From the NCBI GenBank assembly GCA_017550205.1, contig JAFZPS010000044.1:1-11440 (forward strand): a stretch of 11,440 bases of DNA, read 5' to 3'. Each line of letters opens with the position of its first letter. Positions within the stretch are counted from its first letter, which is position 1. A program made the translations under genes and the position numbers. Source of the stretch: Bacilli bacterium. GTDB lineage: Bacteria; Bacillota_I; Bacilli_A; RF39; UBA660. A model generated the notes under the pieces. It was not told the DNA's origin, searched no databases, and saw only the letters and a list, made by a program, of their open reading frames with translations. Positions 1-5,740 of this stretch are shown in pieces.

Positions 1-179
1 AGAGAATTAGCTTCTATAGCTAAAGATGAATGAATTGACTTTATTCTATTATTTCTTCTTAGTATAGGCATTTTATCTAGATCTTTATAATTATCTAATT
101 TACCTATACTTCGCATTATAGAAGATATTCTATCTAACATAGTATAAGTTATATCGAATGGTGGTATATATTTATTCAT
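1..179 (-). CDS. Fic-family protein, N-terminal fragment (runs off the window)
   Basis: Only the first 59 codons are present; the gene continues past base 1. The start is ATG at 179, with AGGGG at 192-188 as ribosome binding site. The reading shows a conserved N-terminal Fic_N pattern: PILRRNNRIKSIHSSLAIEAN at residues 38-58, which is the inhibitory-helix region of Fic (AMP-transferase-type) proteins. The usual inhibitory motif is (S/T)xxxE(G/N); here Ser52 and Glu56 fit and the next residue is Ala57, then Asn58. In this class the Glu blocks productive ATP binding until the helix is displaced. The catalytic HxFx(D/E)GNGRxxR motif would lie outside the window and cannot be checked. Such proteins modify target proteins with AMP or other nucleotides, and some act as toxins. 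The family call is from memory of the motif; the target is unknown. Confidence 0.8.
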   Translation of the reverse strand, partial: MNKYIPPFDITYTMLDRISSIMRSIGKLDNYKDLDKMPILRRNNRIKSIHSSLAIEANS

Positions 180-198
180 AGTATCATCCCCTACTTTT

Positions 199-227
199 AT
201 TATATTATTTATAAAAATAGGAGTCAA
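199..227 (-). promoter_or_regulatory. Strong sigma-A-type promoter of the Fic gene
   Basis: On the minus strand TTGACT (227-222) is followed after exactly 17 bases by a perfect TATAAT (204-199). Transcription should begin near 192, directly at the Shine-Dalgarno AGGGG, giving a leader of only about 12 bases. This is one of the two best promoters in the window by consensus match. A tandem 12-bp repeat abuts the -35 upstream. Confidence 0.85.
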
Positions 228-228
228 T

Positions 229-252
229 TATCTTGTATGTTATCTTGTATGT
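229..252. repeat. Tandem direct repeat, 2 x 12 bp, operator-like
   Basis: TATCTTGTATGT occurs twice in perfect tandem (229-240 and 241-252). On the minus strand it reads ACATACAAGATA twice and lies one base upstream of the -35 box of the Fic gene. The period of 12 bp and the position immediately behind RNA polymerase suggest a binding site for a transcription factor, but no regulator gene is visible nearby. It could also be chance slippage in AT-rich DNA. Confidence 0.6.
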
Positions 253-262
253 TTTCTTATAT

Positions 263-288
263 AAAAAAAGAGACTTAGTCTCTTTTTA
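263..288 (-). terminator. Intrinsic terminator of the 341-aa unknown gene
   Basis: AAAAAGAGAC (265-274) pairs perfectly with GTCTCTTTTT (278-287) around a TTA loop. On the minus strand the hairpin is followed by a run of T, and it begins just after the stop codon at 291-289. The symmetric A and T tracts could make it work in both directions. Confidence 0.85.
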
Positions 289-1314
289 TTATAGATTTTC
301 TTCTTTAACAATTTTTGTTAATCGTTTGATGAATTTTTTTGCTTTATCTATCATTTTCTTAGAATATATTTCACTAAGAAAATCTGTTTGAGCACTTATC
401 TCAATGCAAGCTTCTTCAATTATCATATCGAAGCTATGTGAATCGATAGTATCTATGTTTTTTTCATCATATCCTTCTTCTTCTAACAATCTTGCAATAT
501 CAGCATAGATATAAGTCATCATTTCATCTATTGTATAAGGTTCTTTTCTAATGTTACCTAAATGATATTTCATCATTATACCATCTTCAAACACTATATC
601 TACTTCAATTTTAGGTGCATCTTTTAATGTATCAAATACAAAGTTTCCTAAACCATCAATATCTGCTTTTTCATAATCACATTTAATGCGTTTATCTATT
701 TCTATTCCACCTAGAATTGATGATCTTTGAGTATATTCAACATCATCATATAAACTATGTCCAATATCAACTAATAAACTAGCTTTATGAGCAGCTTCAA
801 TAGTTTCAATTTCATCATCACCTATGATATATTCACCCATACGTCGTTCGCCTGGTTCTCTTTGAGGTATGTAATAATTTCCCTCTTTTATTTGTTTAAT
901 TGTGAATACACCCATTTCTCTTGAAAGAACACTAAATATTTCTTTTCTATATTTTTCTAATGATTTAGCAATTTTACTATCTTTATATGGAGCTAATTCC
1001 TCAAAGAACTCTTCACTATCTTTATCAATATGATCATTTGGCTTAGCCATACATGCATTAAGTCTAAATACTAAGAAATCTACTTCAGTTTCTGTTAATC
1101 CATCGTGCTCAATTTTATCTGCAAGCAATTCTCTTTGCTCATCATCATATTTGAAATAAATATCCATAATGAAAGCTCTACAATATTTCATGAAGACTTC
1201 AGGTTTTTTTAATTTCTTATTTAATTTATCAATATATTCTTGATAATATGTATAAATATAATTTTTAAAATCTTCACTTTTTAAAACACTTATTAATCTA
1301 GTATAACTATCCAT
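289..1314 (-). CDS. Hypothetical protein, 341 aa, cytosolic
   Basis: I do not recognise this protein. The ATG at 1314 is preceded by a strong AGAGGGGG site with about 5 bases of spacing. There is no signal peptide and no hydrophobic segment long enough for a membrane helix. Residues 1-140 look helical and charged. The middle has a short basic turn (PQREPGERRMGEYIIGDDE, 150-168), followed by a helical stretch EAAHKASLLVDIGHSL (173-188). Residues 225-260 look beta-rich (NFVFDTLKDAPKIEVDIVFEDG), and the acidic/basic C-terminal helix runs from about 262 to 341. HSLYDD and DSHSFD are not enough to call a metal site. Arg is encoded by CGN codons at least four times (for example both Arg of ERRM), which is less common in the neighbouring genes, and the reading is somewhat less AT-extreme. 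It has its own promoter and terminator, so its neighbours say little about its function. Confidence 0.85.
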   Translation of the reverse strand: MDSYTRLISVLKSEDFKNYIYTYYQEYIDKLNKKLKKPEVFMKYCRAFIMDIYFKYDDEQRELLADKIEHDGLTETEVDFLVFRLNACMAKPNDHIDKDSEEFFEELAPYKDSKIAKSLEKYRKEIFSVLSREMGVFTIKQIKEGNYYIPQREPGERRMGEYIIGDDEIETIEAAHKASLLVDIGHSLYDDVEYTQRSSILGGIEIDKRIKCDYEKADIDGLGNFVFDTLKDAPKIEVDIVFEDGIMMKYHLGNIRKEPYTIDEMMTYIYADIARLLEEEGYDEKNIDTIDSHSFDMIIEEACIEISAQTDFLSEIYSKKMIDKAKKFIKRLTKIVKEENL

Positions 1315-1342
1315 AATATCCCCCTCTTTAAAAAGTTCCTAT

Positions 1343-1371
1343 ATTATAACATATTTTATGTAAAAATGCAA
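1343..1371 (-). promoter_or_regulatory. Promoter of the 341-aa unknown gene (extended -10)
   Basis: TTGCAT (1371-1366), a 17-base spacer and a perfect TATAAT (1348-1343) preceded by TGT, making an extended -10. The -10 ends 28 bases before the ATG, the longest such distance among the promoters in this window. Confidence 0.75.
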
Positions 1372-1380
1372 TTTCCCAAT

Positions 1381-1403
1381 AAAAAAGAGACTAAGCTCTT
1401 TTT
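1381..1403 (-). terminator. Terminator of the alpha/beta hydrolase gene, stop codon in the loop
   Basis: AAAAAGAG (1382-1389) pairs with CTCTTTTT (1396-1403); the loop holds the TAG stop (1393-1391 on the minus strand). The T-run follows on the minus strand. The last codons of the gene (Lys-Arg-Ala) are therefore part of the hairpin. Confidence 0.85.
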
Positions 1404-2083
1404 AATTTGTTTAAATACTTTTCTAATTCCTTATTGTATTCACTTGGATTATTCTTTGCTATAAAGTGATTCCCTTCGATTATAGATATCTCAGAGGATT
1501 TAATATTATCTTTTATTAATCTTGAGTGTTTATCTTTGATTAAGTCTTTAGTACCTGCCATTACTAGTGTAGGTACTTTTATTTTATGTAGTTCTTCTAC
1601 TTTAATATTAGGTTCATTTACCATTAGTCCTAGTATTTCTGTTTTTAATTTATTTTCTTTAGATCTATTTTGAAATAATTTAGATATTCTATAACCTATT
1701 TCTATTGGGATTTGAACAGATCTTTTTACTCCTTTAGTATTTAGGTCTGCACCATTTAGAATTAGTGCTTTTAATTTATTTTGATACTTTAGAGCAAACT
1801 TAATAGCAATATTAGCTCCATCAGAAAAACCTAATAATATAATATTATTTAGTTTATGTTCTTCTAAGAAGTTATTTAAGTCTTCTGCGAATTGGTCCAT
1901 AGTAAAAGGTGCTGTTCCTCTTGGAGTTTTTCCATGTCCTCTAGTATCTGGAGTTATTACTCTATAATTTTTAGAAAAATACTCTATTTGATTTTTAAAG
2001 TATTCTCCACAGTCTCCATTACCATGTAGCATTACTAAAGGAGTTCCTTTACCTTTTTCAGTATAATATAATGATATATCCAT
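1391..2083 (-). CDS. Alpha/beta-fold hydrolase, 230 aa
   Basis: A single-domain serine hydrolase of the alpha/beta-hydrolase fold, length typical. Numbering from ATG at 2083: oxyanion-hole motif HGNGD at 20-24, DTRGHGKT (46-53) after strand 4, nucleophile elbow GFSDG with Ser87, acid Asp180 in GTKDLIK, and catalytic His206 in EGNHF. All triad residues are present, so it should be active. The lid region (about 112-160) is short and charged. There is no signal peptide, so it is probably cytosolic. The substrate cannot be told; esters, lactones or haloperoxidase-like peroxidase chemistry are all known for the family. A GTG at 2092 would add three residues, but it lies inside the AGGTGA ribosome site (2094-2089), so ATG at 2083 is preferred. 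It is transcribed from its own extended -10 promoter and is not coupled to the next gene. Confidence 0.93.
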   Translation of the reverse strand: MDISLYYTEKGKGTPLVMLHGNGDCGEYFKNQIEYFSKNYRVITPDTRGHGKTPRGTAPFTMDQFAEDLNNFLEEHKLNNIILLGFSDGANIAIKFALKYQNKLKALILNGADLNTKGVKRSVQIPIEIGYRISKLFQNRSKENKLKTEILGLMVNEPNIKVEELHKIKVPTLVMAGTKDLIKDKHSRLIKDNIKSSEISIIEGNHFIAKNNPSEYNKELEKYLNKLKRA

Positions 2084-2088
2084 ATTCT

Positions 2089-2094
2089 TCACCT
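2089..2094 (-). promoter_or_regulatory. Ribosome binding site that decides the hydrolase start
   Basis: AGGTGA on the minus strand, five bases before ATG 2083. It contains the GTG (2092-2090) that would otherwise be the longest in-frame start. Confidence 0.7.
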
Positions 2095-2100
2095 GATGTT

Positions 2101-2109
2101 ATTATAACA
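2101..2109 (-). promoter_or_regulatory. Extended -10 promoter of the hydrolase gene
   Basis: TGTTATAAT (2109-2101) is a perfect TGnTATAAT. The position for a -35 falls in the terminator stem of the upstream gene (GAGACT, 2129-2124), a poor match, so the extended -10 probably carries the activity. The -10 ends 17 bases before ATG 2083, leaving a leader of about 10 bases. Confidence 0.7.
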
Positions 2110-2110
2110 C

Positions 2111-2134
2111 AAAAAAGAGACTTAGTCTCTTTTT
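2111..2134 (-). terminator. Terminator of the 280-aa unknown gene; the loop is exactly the stop codon
   Basis: AAAAAGAGAC (2112-2121) pairs perfectly with GTCTCTTTTT (2125-2134), and the three-base loop (2122-2124) is the TAA stop on the minus strand. The stem is the same sequence as at 265-287. The promoter of the next gene starts two bases beyond it. Confidence 0.88.
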
Positions 2135-2964
2135 ACTTTATGTATTACTTTGCACATTTCTTCAGATTGATAATCTACTTCAAAACCATTTTTTACTTGT
2201 TGTAGTAATTGTTTCTTTTGTTTATTTAGTTTTCTACTATCTTTTCTAACAAACATTAAACCACTTAAGTCTTGCATAATATCTGGATCAAATACTACTT
2301 CATTTAAGAAAGTTATAATTGACCATTGTATATTTCCTACTGGTGATTTTAGAAGTTTATATATTTTTTCATCACTTAGGTTATACCAAAATTCATGGTT
2401 AAGATTTAGACCATCATCAAATTGTTGCATAGCTTCATTAGAACATAGCAAATCAATAAAACCATCGCCATCATCTTTTACTTCTTTTCTTACTGATGTT
2501 TGTTTATTTAGTCTTTCTTCTAACATTCCTTTTACAAATATATATAATTGTTTTTCTAGTTCAGTATCAGCAAATTCTATTCTTTGGCTTAGGTTATTTA
2601 CTTCTTGAGCAACTATTTTTCCAAAGAATGGATCTCCAAATTCTATTTCATTACATAAATGTTTTTCACTGAATAATAAATCATTAGAATAATAGTCAGT
2701 ATCTTTATTATAGTTAAAGTATACTTCCATTAATTGTTGCATATTAACATTTGGAGAAATTAAATATTTATTGACATCTAGTCCACGTTTCTTTATTACT
2801 TTATCATCGAAGTGTAATAAATCATTAAACTCCCAACCAACATTCTTTACTCTTTCTCTTAATTCAATCTCAGCACATTTTCTTACTAAATCATTATTCT
2901 CATCATTTAAGACAATTAATATTAAATGAGATATGCTGATTTTCTTAAAGTCTTTTATTTTCAT
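2122..2964 (-). CDS. Hypothetical protein, 280 aa, cytosolic
   Basis: I do not recognise the family. The start is ATG at 2964 with GGAGGG five bases upstream. The protein is acidic and rich in Asn, Asp and Glu, with no signal peptide and no membrane helix; the short hydrophobic run SHLILIVL (12-19) is too short. An N-terminal helical part (1-60) contains RKCAEIELRERVKNVGWEFNDLL, a middle part has alternating acidic helices (110-155), a hydrophilic linker sits near 152-168 (NKQTSVRKEVKDDGDG), and a C-terminal part (170-245) is followed by a lysine/glutamine-rich helix (KDSRKLNKQKKQLLQQVKNG, 241-260). Cys residues at 30, 104, 174 and 271 are scattered and do not form a zinc pattern. The last three residues are encoded by the 5' arm of its terminator. 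It diverges from the small membrane protein at 3064 across 99 bases. Confidence 0.85.
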   Translation of the reverse strand: MKIKDFKKISISHLILIVLNDENNDLVRKCAEIELRERVKNVGWEFNDLLHFDDKVIKKRGLDVNKYLISPNVNMQQLMEVYFNYNKDTDYYSNDLLFSEKHLCNEIEFGDPFFGKIVAQEVNNLSQRIEFADTELEKQLYIFVKGMLEERLNKQTSVRKEVKDDGDGFIDLLCSNEAMQQFDDGLNLNHEFWYNLSDEKIYKLLKSPVGNIQWSIITFLNEVVFDPDIMQDLSGLMFVRKDSRKLNKQKKQLLQQVKNGFEVDYQSEEMCKVIHKVKRD

Positions 2965-2981
2965 AAGAACCCTCCAATTTT

Positions 2982-2987
2982 ATTATA
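2982..2987 (-). promoter_or_regulatory. -10 box of the 280-aa unknown gene
   Basis: A perfect TATAAT at 2987-2982, ending 17 bases before ATG 2964. No recognisable -35 is seen at the right distance (ATGCAT at 17 bases). It lies in the divergent region shared with the plus-strand gene at 3064. Confidence 0.55.
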
Positions 2988-3038
2988 CACTATATACATA
3001 TAATATGCATACTATTTAATCTATTTATTTATTTTTTG

Positions 3039-3047
3039 TGTTAGAAT
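3039..3047 (+). promoter_or_regulatory. Extended -10 promoter of the small membrane protein gene
   Basis: TGTTAGAAT fits TGnTATAAT with one mismatch and ends 16 bases before ATG 3064. No -35 is evident. The leader would be about ten bases. Confidence 0.5.
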
Positions 3048-3063
3048 AAAATTGGTGAATAAT

Positions 3064-3375
3064 ATGAAAAGTAAAATGAGTAAGATATGTTTAAGTAGTT
3101 TAATTCTATGTATATTATTATGTGTAGGATTAGTATTATTCTGTTTAATAGGAGCACATTTTAGTAGTAGTGATTTTTCATGGTTACTTGCGATAGTACT
3201 TGTTTATGGAGTTATATTAGTACCATATTATATAGGTGTATTTATAGCTAGTATTATCTGTGATAATTTATTAAAGAAAGAATATTTAATAAAAAATATT
3301 ATTCTTAGTATTATGTTGATTGGACCTATTGGTTTTATTATAAAAATAATAGTAGATCTTATATTAAGTAAATAA
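3064..3375 (+). CDS. Small membrane protein, 103 aa, three predicted helices
   Basis: An integral membrane protein of unknown function. Hydrophobic segments: about 10-31 (ICLSSLILCILLCVGLVLFCLI), 40-66 (LLAIVLVYGVILVPYYIGVFIASIIC) and 76-100 (NIILSIMLIGPIGFIIKIIVDLIL). The N-terminal KSKMSK and the loop NLLKKEYLIK (67-76) are positive, so N-terminus and second loop are probably cytoplasmic. No catalytic motif is seen. The in-frame TTG at 3052 lies only four bases after the -10 box, so ATG at 3064, with GGTG six bases upstream, is preferred. It converges on the PF06541-like pair and shares a bidirectional terminator with it. Confidence 0.75.
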   Translation: MKSKMSKICLSSLILCILLCVGLVLFCLIGAHFSSSDFSWLLAIVLVYGVILVPYYIGVFIASIICDNLLKKEYLIKNIILSIMLIGPIGFIIKIIVDLILSK

Positions 3376-3399
3376 AAAGAACCAGTTGTTTCTTTTTTT
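3374..3399. terminator. Bidirectional terminator between convergent genes
   Basis: AAAAAGAAC (3374-3382) pairs with GTT-T-CTTTTT (3388-3397) with one bulged T and a CAGTT loop. A T-run follows on the plus strand and an equivalent run on the minus strand. The TAA stops at 3373-3375 and 3400-3398 sit at its two ends. Confidence 0.75.
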
Positions 3400-4006
3400 A
3401 TTTAAAATATAAATATTTGAAATTAAGATATTTTGTATATATATAGTGTGAATCTGGTAGATTAATCAACTTATAAATAAATAAATTATATACTTCGTCT
3501 AGTAATACTATACTAGCTAATACTATACTTATTATAAATAATACTTTTATATATTTTGTTTTTACTAATTTAATTAATAAAGGTACTATTACATATACTA
3601 GTAGAAGTCCTGCGAAAGCAAATACTAATACACTTCTTAAACAAACATATCCACCTATATTACCAAAGTTTAATATTTCTTGATTATAGTCCCAACACTT
3701 AGTCCATCCTAATACTCCATAAAGTATATAACCTGAGAAGAATTCTAATACTCCAGTAACTATTAAACTTATTAAGAATACTAGTATTGGTTTATCTTTT
3801 ACTTTTCTAGTTAAGAATAGTATTAAGAATGATCCATACATATAAATATTAATCCAAGGTAAGAAGTTACCTCCTCTATAATAAAATGTTTTAAAACCAC
3901 TATTCATATAATAGAAAAAGAATTCATATACCCATCCTATTATTCCACTTATTACTATTAATAAACATACTATAGTTATTTTTTGTTTTTTTGTTAAATC
4001 TTTCAT
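3398..4006 (-). CDS. PF06541-like (putative ABC-transporter type IV, CmpB-like) membrane protein, paralog B
   Basis: A 202-aa protein with about five membrane helices (roughly 10-32, 53-66, 73-98, 120-146, 154-178). It has the family layout as I remember it: RGGNFLPWINIYMYG (44-58, matching the RGxxxGPxxPIYG loop of relatives), then SGYILYGVLGWTKCWDYNQEIL (91-112), NIGGYVCLRS (116-125) and LLDEVYNL (168-175). The name of the family suggests transport, but no biochemical role is established to my knowledge. It is a clear paralog of the adjacent upstream gene, with long identical blocks. ATG at 4006 is chosen because AGAGGTG lies just before it; the GTG at 4012 lies inside that site. With this start both paralogs have exactly 202 residues. 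Its ribosome site overlaps the upstream stop codon, so translation is coupled. Confidence 0.85.
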   Translation of the reverse strand: MKDLTKKQKITIVCLLIVISGIIGWVYEFFFYYMNSGFKTFYYRGGNFLPWINIYMYGSFLILFLTRKVKDKPILVFLISLIVTGVLEFFSGYILYGVLGWTKCWDYNQEILNFGNIGGYVCLRSVLVFAFAGLLLVYVIVPLLIKLVKTKYIKVLFIISIVLASIVLLDEVYNLFIYKLINLPDSHYIYTKYLNFKYLYFK

Positions 4007-4009
4007 AAA

Positions 4010-4016
4010 CACCTCT
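4010..4016 (-). promoter_or_regulatory. Ribosome binding site overlapping the upstream stop (start-deciding)
   Basis: AGAGGTG (4016-4010) overlaps the TAG stop (4017-4015) of the upstream paralog and precedes ATG 4006 by three bases after the G (six after AGAG). The arrangement indicates translational coupling and excludes the GTG at 4012 as start. Confidence 0.7.
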
Positions 4017-4623
4017 AATTAAAATATAAGTACTTGAAGCCTAAAGGTCTATATATATCTCTAGCTCTAGGAGTATGTATTAGATAAGCAAACCATAAGT
4101 TATATAATTCATCTAACATTATAATAGAACATACTACTATACTTATTATAAATAATTGTTTCTTATATTTTGAAGTTACTATTTTTATTAATAATGGGAC
4201 TAATATATATATTAAGAATAATCCCCCTATTCCAAATCCTAATAAACTTCTTAATGATACATAACCACCTATATTAATACTAGATAATATTTCTTGGTTA
4301 TAATCCCATGATTTAGTCCAACCTAATACTCCATATAATAAATAACCTGAGAGTAATTCTAATAATCCTGCAGAAGCCATACTTATTAAAAATACATGTA
4401 GTGGGTGTTCCCTATTTTTATAAGCCATAGCTATCATTAGAAGTGCTCCCCAAGCATATATATTAATCCAGGGTAAGAAGTTTCCACCTCTCCAATAAAT
4501 GGTTTTAAATCCACTATCTATATAATAGAATAATACTTCTACTCCCCATCCTATAAAACCACAACTAATTACTATTAGACATATAAAGCTAGTTAATTCT
4601 AATTTATTTAACTTTTCTAACAT
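4015..4623 (-). CDS. PF06541-like (putative ABC-transporter type IV, CmpB-like) membrane protein, paralog A
   Basis: The first gene of a tandem pair, 202 aa, about five membrane helices (roughly 12-35, 54-68, 75-99, 122-148, 157-181). Shared motifs with the downstream copy: RGGNFLPWINIY (45-56), SGYLLYGVLGWTKSWDYNQ (92-110), NIGGYVSLRS (117-126), LDELYNL (170-176) and the C-terminal KYLYF. The acidic residue in GWGVEVLFYY (25-34) and Glu89 before SGYL are placed as in relatives. No ATP-binding protein gene lies next to the pair, so the transport role implied by the family name is not supported here. ATG at 4623 has AAAGG ten bases upstream. It has its own extended -10 box and drives its paralog by a coupled start eight bases after the stop. 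Confidence 0.85.
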   Translation of the reverse strand: MLEKLNKLELTSFICLIVISCGFIGWGVEVLFYYIDSGFKTIYWRGGNFLPWINIYAWGALLMIAMAYKNREHPLHVFLISMASAGLLELLSGYLLYGVLGWTKSWDYNQEILSSINIGGYVSLRSLLGFGIGGLFLIYILVPLLIKIVTSKYKKQLFIISIVVCSIIMLDELYNLWFAYLIHTPRARDIYRPLGFKYLYFN

Positions 4624-4642
4624 ACTACCACTACCTTTATTT

Positions 4643-4651
4643 ATTATATCA
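4643..4651 (-). promoter_or_regulatory. Extended -10 promoter of the paralog pair
   Basis: TGATATAAT (4651-4643) matches TGnTATAAT perfectly and ends 19 bases before ATG 4623. The place for a -35 is occupied by the upstream terminator hairpin. Confidence 0.65.
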
Positions 4652-4655
4652 TATG

Positions 4656-4678
4656 AAAAAGAGAATTAATCTCTTTTA
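4656..4678 (-). terminator. Terminator of the 324-aa unknown gene
   Basis: AAAAGAGA (4657-4664) pairs with TCTCTTTT (4670-4677), loop ATTAA. The stop TAA (4678-4676) forms the base of the stem on the minus strand. It directly abuts the promoter of the next gene. Confidence 0.75.
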
Positions 4679-5650
4679 TTTTTGATATACTTTTATAGTT
4701 TCTTGTCTAGCATTATTTACTTTTTCACTAAACTCTTCTGGAGTTGGTAATTTATTATAATTATAATTTGATTTATATAAGTATCCTATAAATTCTTGTT
4801 TTTCTTCTTTTGATAATTTATGATAGTATCTATTAATTCTTTCATATAGTTTAGCATATTCTTTTACATAGTCTTTATCTTTTACTTCTTTTATACTATT
4901 TAAAGCAGATTCATAGTTTTTTATTCCTCTTGTTCCTATAGTAGAAATATATTTTGAAGTATCTTTGTCTAATATAGCTAAAGCATATAATGCATCTATA
5001 GCATCAACTATACCTTTTGTTAATATATCATCATGTCTTATTAATTGATCATTTATTATTCTTATAGTAAACAATTTATCTATAGTATCATCTGATAAAT
5101 ATCCTTCTTTAGAATCAAAAAATTCTATTCCAAACTCTTCTTTTATTTCTGCTAATTCTTTTGTTTCTAAATATGGGTTAGCGTTTCTTATATGATTTTT
5201 AATTATTCTTTTTAATACAGTAGTTGTTGGTTTAGATTTAATTTTTGAAGTATGTTGTATCTTTTTATTTTTTTCTCTTATTTTTAATTTTGATTCATAT
5301 TCTTTTATTTTTTTAAGACATTCTAATATATATTCTTTATAACCTACTCCATATAATTTAGTTATATATTTATGTAGTTTTTGATTAGATATATCTACTC
5401 CTGTTTCTTGTAGTACTGCAATATCTAATTCTTGACCAGGTATAGTTCTATTTGTTTTTGATTTTTCTAATACTCTTTGTATAGTTCTAATTCTATTGTA
5501 ATTTTTCTTTTCTATTACTTCTACACCTAGTTTTTTTAATTTTTCTTTTCTCACTTCTTCTTTTTTATCAAATTTTAATAATTCAATACATATATTATAC
5601 ATATGTCTTAGATTCTCAATTTCTATTTTATAGAGTTCATATTCACTCAT
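4676..5650 (-). CDS. Hypothetical basic, helical protein, 324 aa
   Basis: Not recognised. No signal peptide or membrane helix. Residues 1-65 are helical and charged, with a coiled-coil-like stretch (KFDKKEEVRKEKLKKLG, 26-42). Residues 69-104 (TIPGQELDIAVLQETG, then DISNQKLHKYITKLYGVGY) have the look of a small helical DNA-binding-type bundle, but I cannot assign a known helix-turn-helix. A strongly basic linker (about 120-156, with KIREKNKKIQ and SKIKSKPTTT) divides it from a C-terminal helical domain (157-324). Together these suggest a two-domain protein that might bind nucleic acid or an acidic surface; this is inference only. The ATG at 5650 is preceded by GAGGCGGTG. It has its own -10 box and terminator and lies next to the HExxH gene on the same strand. 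Confidence 0.82.
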   Translation of the reverse strand: MSEYELYKIEIENLRHMYNICIELLKFDKKEEVRKEKLKKLGVEVIEKKNYNRIRTIQRVLEKSKTNRTIPGQELDIAVLQETGVDISNQKLHKYITKLYGVGYKEYILECLKKIKEYESKLKIREKNKKIQHTSKIKSKPTTTVLKRIIKNHIRNANPYLETKELAEIKEEFGIEFFDSKEGYLSDDTIDKLFTIRIINDQLIRHDDILTKGIVDAIDALYALAILDKDTSKYISTIGTRGIKNYESALNSIKEVKDKDYVKEYAKLYERINRYYHKLSKEEKQEFIGYLYKSNYNYNKLPTPEEFSEKVNNARQETIKVYQK

Positions 5651-5673
5651 AAAGACACCGCCTCATTAAAACT

Positions 5674-5679
5674 ATTATA
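5674..5679 (-). promoter_or_regulatory. -10 box of the 324-aa unknown gene
   Basis: A perfect TATAAT at 5679-5674, ending 23 bases before ATG 5650. The -35 position is poor (ATCTTT) and overlaps the terminator of the gene before it. Confidence 0.55.
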
Positions 5680-5694
5680 AACTAAAATAATAAT

Positions 5695-5722
5695 AAAAAG
5701 ATATCTTTTTGGATATCTTTTT
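5695..5722 (-). terminator. Terminator of the HExxH gene
   Basis: A perfect 11-bp inverted repeat: AAAAAGATATC (5695-5705) with GATATCTTTTT (5712-5722), six-base loop. It lies 18 bases after the TAA stop at 5743-5741; the A-rich 5' arm provides the T-run on the minus strand. Confidence 0.85.
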
Positions 5723-5740
5723 ATATAATTGACATATTAT

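Noticed and set aside
229..252. The two-copy repeat as the start of a CRISPR array
   Set aside because: The units are 12 bp, directly adjacent without spacers, and only two.
1..300. Fic gene as half of a toxin-antitoxin pair with the 341-aa gene as antitoxin
   Set aside because: The upstream gene is far larger than known Fic antitoxins, has its own terminator, and lacks the inhibitory-helix motif, which is already in the Fic protein itself.
3001..3012. TATGCATA palindrome in the divergent region as an operator
   Set aside because: It is only eight bases in very AT-rich DNA, with no second copy and no fixed relation to a good promoter.
4015..4623. The PF06541-like pair as a complete ABC transporter
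   Set aside because: No ATP-binding subunit or substrate-binding protein is nearby; the family name alone does not justify it.
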